Shown here in pieces: positions 58,098 to 64,000 of a DNA stretch of 64,000 nucleotides. Every line of letters starts with the position of its first letter. The stretch's first letter is position 1. The stretch spans positions 9,578,196 to 9,642,195 of the forward strand of contig JADWOT020000002.1 of assembly GCA_036345935.2 (NCBI GenBank), in the 5' to 3' direction. The position numbers were made by a program, and so were the translations under genes. The notes beneath the pieces were generated by a model, which was not told the DNA's origin, did not search any database, and worked only from the letters and a program-made list of their open reading frames with translations. This DNA comes from Taenia hydatigena (taxonomy: Eukaryota > Platyhelminthes > Cestoda > Cyclophyllidea > Taeniidae).

Positions 58098-59927
58098 ATG
58101 GCGCTTTACCTCTGCCTTATCGTGTTGGCTGCCTCCCCCTTGGTTAAAGAATTCACGCAATACCGCCGTAAGATGCCATTTGACAATTGTCTTTGATTAG
58201 CACACACGAAGTTGCACTTGACAAATATTAACGTCTATTGCGTTTATAAGTCTTCTGCTTTATTTTATGCTGCAGTATTGGGATTTCAATTATTTTGCAT
58301 TTTCCAAATTCTAATTCCAAACTCCTTACATTTTGAATAATCGCGTTAACCTGCCTACTTGTATTCGCTAGGAAGCCTCGTGTACGTAACACCTTCGAAA
58401 GTGGGTAGATGCATAGTAGGTATAAAATACGCAATGGATGATTAAAGTTGCTGGAGATAATCCAGTGTTTCTAGTCAATTGCTGTGACGCCGCCGTCAAA
58501 TTAAGCTGATACTTCTGGGAGTAGTCAGTGACTTTTATATCCTGCTCTTATTTCTAATTTGCATTTTGTCATTAAAAGGGACCCTTTAGGTGCAAACATT
58601 CAGTACTGCACCTAGATGACACGACTGCATACCACTTGCGTGATTTGCGATAGCTAGAACATTGCCAATTTGGGCTTAAGCCGCACAGATTCTCGTAATA
58701 CTAAAGGAAAATAAATGACGACTCAACACGAGTTGAAGACTGTATTTCCGTCGTCGATGGGACATGGGTTTGAAGGACCACGCATATGACTTTAATGCCC
58801 TGTTAGGGTCAGCCCATTCACTTTGTGGCCTCTTGTCCCCTCACTGCAGTTGTTGACTTCAGTGCCAAATGAACCCACCACTGACACTGATTGCACCTTT
58901 TAAGTTTTGATGCCCATGATATTTACGAATCTGCGCAGTGACTCTCCCTAACCAGAACAGGTGAATGGCTGGCGCATTTGTACCCGCACAGTACATAGCG
59001 TACTGTGACACTTATCGAAAATGGGACTTCTATCCACCTTTGTCTACTTCTGACCAAAAGGCGTTGATACAGAGGAGTGACAGTGAAACTTCAACATTAA
59101 ATGCTTCCTATATTTCAAGCCTAAATGCTCTCAACAAATCTGCACGTGTGATCTAGTGTTTGGGTTTTAGTTTGCTTGGGATATGCATTTTTAATCATAC
59201 CGGTTTCGACATGAGTACAACATCTCTGCTTACTATTTGCCGGTTTAACGCTAACGCGCACTCTTCAAGTGAAAAATTGGTATGGAGTCTAGCGGGAGGC
59301 AACAATCACGAGGTCGAATTGCATGAGACTTTACCAATAAAAGTTGACGTTAATAAATAACGCGGTCTTGTCAAACACACAAGAAGGTTATTTCTAAATG
59401 AACCTTGCGCGAGTACGTGCAGATAGAAGTGTTATAGTCCTTTTAGAATGATAATAAACAGTAACACCCCCCTCATTGAGCTTCACTTCCTTAAAGCATA
59501 TGCATTCTGACAGTCTTTTGCTCACTACTGTTTCTGTCAGGATGCTAGTGGTGACAATTCTGCATCGTCATGGTTGATTAAAACGCCTACAATTGCCTCT
59601 CTTTTAGGATTGATGGTGACGAAAGCAAACGAGGTAGAAGGGATCCCGATATCTCACTACTTTAATTGGAGTGACTTGGGTGCTCAAACGTATCGCCTAA
59701 GTTGGGACACCCACAACCTGGCTAAACTCGACATCAGCCGAATCGTTCTAAGTGCAATAGCAGATGATTTGTCCGGTGACCCATATCTGCTAACCGCTGA
59801 TTGCTCCCAAGAACAGTCACTCTTGGTGGTCTGCAGCCAAACAAACCGTACAAGGTTCGTCTCGAAGCATTCAAAGATCAGCTCAGCGTTTGGCTTTACT
59901 ACGGTATAATAACAACACTACCCACAG
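58098..59927 (+). pseudogene. Second copy of the antigen gene: signal exon plus frameshifted Fn3 exon
   Basis: Exon 1 (58098-58167) encodes the same 23-residue leader as the first copy, with TATA box and GTAAGA donor. Exon 2 (59608-59927) is 320 nt, one base short: a G is missing near 59810 where the first copy reads CAAGGAAC, so the frame is lost after the TADCSQ position. It keeps TGG where the first copy has TGA, and a proper G|GTAAGC donor. Homology with copy 1 ends near 60720, before any second Fn3 exon, so only half a gene is present. Exon skipping cannot rescue this copy within the window. Confidence 0.7.
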
Positions 59928-60720
59928 GTAAGCCATTGTCTGTGATTATGATCCCAGTATTCCTACATGCCTGACGGTGGGTCGAGTTTACTGCCCCATA
60001 CTGCCTGCATTGTGGTAGGCAAATGTAGCCGCATCGATGCGACCATCCGCTTTTGTCTACTTCAGCAAGAAGACTTATGAGAGGCAGATTGTTGTCCAAC
60101 GTGGCGACATACACTTAGCCTTATCTGTGTTACGATGACTAACTTTCCGCGCGGGTGATGCGAGAATCATAGCAAAAGTACAAAGTGGTACACTCGCATT
60201 TCAATGTTTGAAAAGAAAACACTACTGCGGAAGGCTATCCGTTATGTCTCTTCCCTGAAACTAATTACAGTTTAATCCAGACATGCGAAATTTAATAGCT
60301 CTATCACACCAGCAATCATTGCAAAATGTAACAAAATTGTCTTTGTAAAAGTGCAATTATTTGATGAATTTTGAAATGGATTTTCAAATCGCAAAATGTA
60401 CGTAGGGAGGACGGTATATAATTTGGGTTCTGCTCGACAAATTCTCGAGAGTGCCGAAAGTCAGACCTATAACCACCAAAATCACTTTCATGTAAAGACT
60501 ATCGCGTGTAATTCCGAGTGTCCTGAATAGAATGCTACCTGTCAAATCACAATCCAACGCGCTGCCTCTCACCGCATAACAATAAAGTGGGTCGACAAAG
60601 AAGGCGACATCGAATGTGTCATGTCTTTAAGTAAAAAAACAGTGCTTCGCATGGGCATAGGTGCCATCGGAAAACATTTGCAACAAGTGTGATCACAACA
60701 TGTGCCATTTAACAGCATCA

Positions 60721-63700
60721 ATAAATTATTTTAGCCAGACCGGATCGTTTCATCGTCTTTAATTTGGTTTTCAAGTAGAAACGCAATTGTTCGAGTTAAT
60801 GTGGGATGGTAAAATCGTTAGTGCAGTCTCTTATTAAGTTAGCTATCCGACGCGAAGTTAGCTTCTCCTGACTCTGTAATGTCCGCTGCATTCACAACTT
60901 CGCCTTCTAGAGGGTTTCTCGGAGTGCCATTCGAAGACATTTACTTAAATGTTCGTTCTCTTCTTTTGCGTCTCCCTTTCTAGTAACAATCATGGTCTCC
61001 AGCCGTGGGATGGTAACACCTTGTTAATTCTGCCTCAAAATTAACAAAGCGTAGACGTTCTCATTGCAGACGTTCTACTTCATTTTTGGGTGATTTTCGT
61101 CCACGAATGGAGGCGGACTTGCCTTCAAGCGCACCGGAACCACTAGGGAGTTAATGTCCGACCAGCAAGTAAATTTTGGCATGGACCCCAAAACCGTAGT
61201 GATAACATAGTGCATGCAACTTTGTGATAGAGTACTATTTGTAGAATTTTCGGATGAAAGGAAATATGGTTGCAATCAGTCCTTCTCCACTGCACAGTGA
61301 TGCATTTTTCGGAAAGAGATATGATCTGAATCTGCCAAGAAGTAAGGAAAGCCCTCCGCAAGGGAATCGAAATTGACCGCCGAGATTTGTTATCTGTGAG
61401 ACATTAGAACTTCTTGCTAGCAATAAACAGAGTGCACGGAGCTGACATTGCTGCATAACTGTCAAAGTGAGGCATTCTGCATCACAGCCCTGCCTCATGG
61501 AGAGGTGACGCATGTTCAGCTATCTCACAGCGTAATTCTGTCGCTGTTGTTTGTTCCTCTGGAACACAAGCCCACGTATTTTGCAGACTTATTTGAAAGC
61601 AGATGTTGGTGCTCACTGAGGCCTGTTTTATAAAGGGATAAGGGCTATATCCGCGGCAAGATTCATTGCTCGTAATGATCATAGCGAAATAAATTTCGTA
61701 CTTGTCATCAAAACTAACTAGTGCTCCTGGTTTATTCATTTTGCGGGTGAACTATCGTTCTTTTTATTTACATAAGTGGCAGACTCGCTAAATTGGTCGA
61801 ACTGTTCTTTACAAATAGACGACTTCAGTAGCATCTCTCTCAACTTATTTGGGAAAAGTATGTTGCCATCCTTACAATGAGTGACTCACGTAACTAAAAA
61901 GAGGTTTCCGCTTACTTTGGCATAACTTCTGAGTTAATTGATTTGCTTCTTAGAAGATTCATTTAGGGAGGCAGTCATAGTCACAACCCATTACCCTTTT
62001 CAACGAGACTGGCTTACAGATCTTTGTGTTATAATGCGTTTTCGATTCCAAAGCCAAAAATCAATTTTGCGCACATTACCCCATGCCAGTCTCACTTTGT
62101 CTTCCAAATTTTGATATGTTTCACACGTGATAGTAAGATGCTGAAAAGCTAGTGGTCCGCTCTTTGAGGGAGTGCGGAGGGTGGGCACGAGGTAATGCCC
62201 TCCTCCCTGCCTCTTTGTCCCTCCATGCTCTTCCTTTCCTATATGTCACCCTGTTTTCGTACGGTCTGGTATTTTGCATTCTGTGCTAAACATGTGGTTT
62301 CAGGTTCTGCCTGTTGTCGCGTTCCATGGGTTTAAAGAGCCTTTGCATTGCATGCTCACTAGCTCCGATCTTCTTTTTAAGAGGCATAGTGTCAGGTGGC
62401 CTCGAGTAGGCAGGGCATGGCTATGACTCCTGCTCAGCATGCATCAAGGGCACGATTGGGCCCCCATTTCATCACGCCCAAAGGCGGTAATGAGATTACC
62501 TGTCGGTGGAAAATAAGAGCTGATTTAATCCAAAGTTGAGAGCCAAAATGTTTCACTTGCATTGAGCAGGTTTAAGCGCAGCGTAGGAGCAGTAACGAAT
62601 CCGAGTTGTAGTGCCATGCCGGCGGACTAATGCATTTCTGTGCTTTATACTTCATGGGTGTGGGCGACCGCGTGAATATTACAACACTCTGCAAACTAAA
62701 GCCAACCAATGGGTTTAAGTTTGCTTGAATATGCATTTGAATGTCCATCTATTGTGTTCGCATATAGATCTTAACAAAATTATTTATAGGCAAAATATGG
62801 CGGCGTCTGGAGCTCTAAGGAAGGGGAGCAGCAAGAGATGGGGACATGATGCTCGATTGGCGTGTTATTGGAGTGCGCAATCGCGCTTATTAACCATTGC
62901 ATTACTCCCTTTTCAATGCTTTGTATTTTTCCGCTTTTTTCCTTTTGCGTTTTGTTATATGACGCTTATGAAATTTCAAATAAATGACACTAATGCGCGT
63001 TTCACTTTGCGTCTCGTGTATTAGAGGTTAATTGCCTAGAGTGGGTCTGGCGATTTTTGTCGTGATGTGCATTAACAATTGCAGGACTCATCTTGCTTGC
63101 AGGTCGTAAGCATTGCCTGTTGTTTCCAATGTATGGGGTGCAGTGGATTCGTAAGATAAACAATGAAGGGGTTTGCGCATGTTGTCCGTGTGGGTCATTG
63201 TACTGGGACCCAGTATATGCAGACATTTCCACTATTACTTTAAGTGTTGACTTGATTCAATGACATTAAATGTGAGGTTTAGTAATGGCAGACAAGCTTA
63301 CTACAACCGTGTTTCATTTGTAGTCTAATTAAGCATCCATCGTTGTTTGCTTGTTTCCGAAGCCGTATTTATGCTAGACTCCGTGCTTATGCAAAATGAT
63401 ATGATGTTTATTTTCATATTGTTTATTCGTACCCACTATGCAATGTGTTGATATTGCGATGAAGTGATAATGCTTGAGAAGCCGTACATAGTCGATTTTC
63501 GCCCATCTCTTTTCGACAGAGGGATAATGCTCCTTATCTGGTTGTGGTGACGCCGTCTAGATGCATTGAAAGAAAAAAAGGCATCATGGATTGTGCTTCA
63601 TGTTCGCATTTCAGTCACCTATTATGGCACGAAATACGGAGGGGTGTAGCAATGTAGGCCATGCTACAAAATTTAAAACTCTTGATATTAGACCACCATC

Positions 63701-64000
63701 GTATTTCAAATTTTATAAAAATGGCATTCCACCTGTAGCCATAGATCCTGTGTTTGGAAGTAAAATAATCCCTGCCAAAATTCGTTATTTATGATGCATT
63801 TTATTGCAATAAACTTGTTTCCCATGAGATAGCAGGATTAAACGCTTATGAAATTTAAAGATATGACGCGTGGATTTCAATTTAACCATCCATTTCACCT
63901 CTCTTAGGTGCAAACCGTTACTTCACGTTTTCTTTAATCCAATTATCCCAAATTTTCTCGAAACTAACTCATGAGAGAACAGAATTATACGTTTATCTAC
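60721..64000. other. No gene seen
   Basis: Not shared with the rest of the window. Frames of 60-100 codons exist on both strands but show no splice structure or known motif. No second Fn3 exon for the 59.6-kb copy was found. Confidence 0.45.

Larger units (their letters stand above)
58045..60720 (+). repeat. Direct segmental duplication, copy 2, block II
   Basis: Second copy of 18752-21430, ending near 60720 where the sequence becomes unrelated to copy 1 before the position of the second Fn3 exon. Confidence 0.88.

Noticed and set aside
1..64000. Transposase, reverse transcriptase, tRNA, rRNA, CRISPR or operon structure
   Set aside because: Looked for long catalytic frames, tRNA B-box sequences and regularly spaced repeats; none found with confidence. 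Diverged mobile elements without ORFs cannot be excluded.

Overview
Eukaryotic genomic DNA, almost certainly from a taeniid tapeworm (Taenia/Echinococcus group). The diagnostic signal is a set of exons for small secreted or surface proteins with a fibronectin type III (Fn3) domain that match the taeniid oncosphere antigen family (EG95, TSOL18, 45W/TSOL45): a 70-nt signal-peptide exon ending in phase 1, then 321-nt Fn3 exons that start and end in phase 1 and carry the FNWS sequon and SWDT core. The genus cannot be fixed by eye. There is nothing prokaryotic here, no rRNA or tRNA that I can recognise, no CRISPR, and no long transposase or reverse transcriptase frame. Long ORFs are absent because genes are split and most of the window is intron, intergenic DNA or duplicated sequence.

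Layout. 1-13.07 kb is the first copy of a segment that recurs at 44.94-58.05 kb at roughly 99% identity. It holds minus-strand ORFs for a possible multi-pass membrane protein (7.6-9.3 kb) and a ~1 kb dispersed repeat. 10.9-18.9 kb is also the left arm of a large inverted duplication whose right arm runs 24.7-31.3 kb and is cut by a 100-N gap (31276-31375). The arms are around 90% identical, but contain a 689-bp stretch with a single mismatch. 18.8-22.4 kb holds the best gene: a 45W-like antigen gene with TATA box, signal exon, two Fn3 exons and a probable transmembrane exon; its first Fn3 exon has a nonsense codon. 32.1-33.1 kb holds two decayed Fn3 exons on the minus strand. 34-44 kb is mostly unrecognised, with a diverged direct repeat (34.1/38.0 kb) and a ~1 kb imperfect hairpin built of short units (39.7-40.75 kb). 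58.1-59.9 kb is a second copy of the antigen gene, joined to the first duplicated block by a 5,686-bp deletion relative to copy 1; its Fn3 exon is broken differently, by a 1-nt deletion, and it has no visible second Fn3 exon. 60.7-64 kb is unrecognised.

Taken together this looks like a birth-and-death cluster of host-exposed oncosphere antigen genes growing by direct and inverted segmental duplication, with orphan signal-peptide exons, reciprocal inactivation and patches of apparent gene conversion. Part of the 99% duplication could instead be a haplotype assembled twice; read depth would decide this. Percent identities are estimates by eye.
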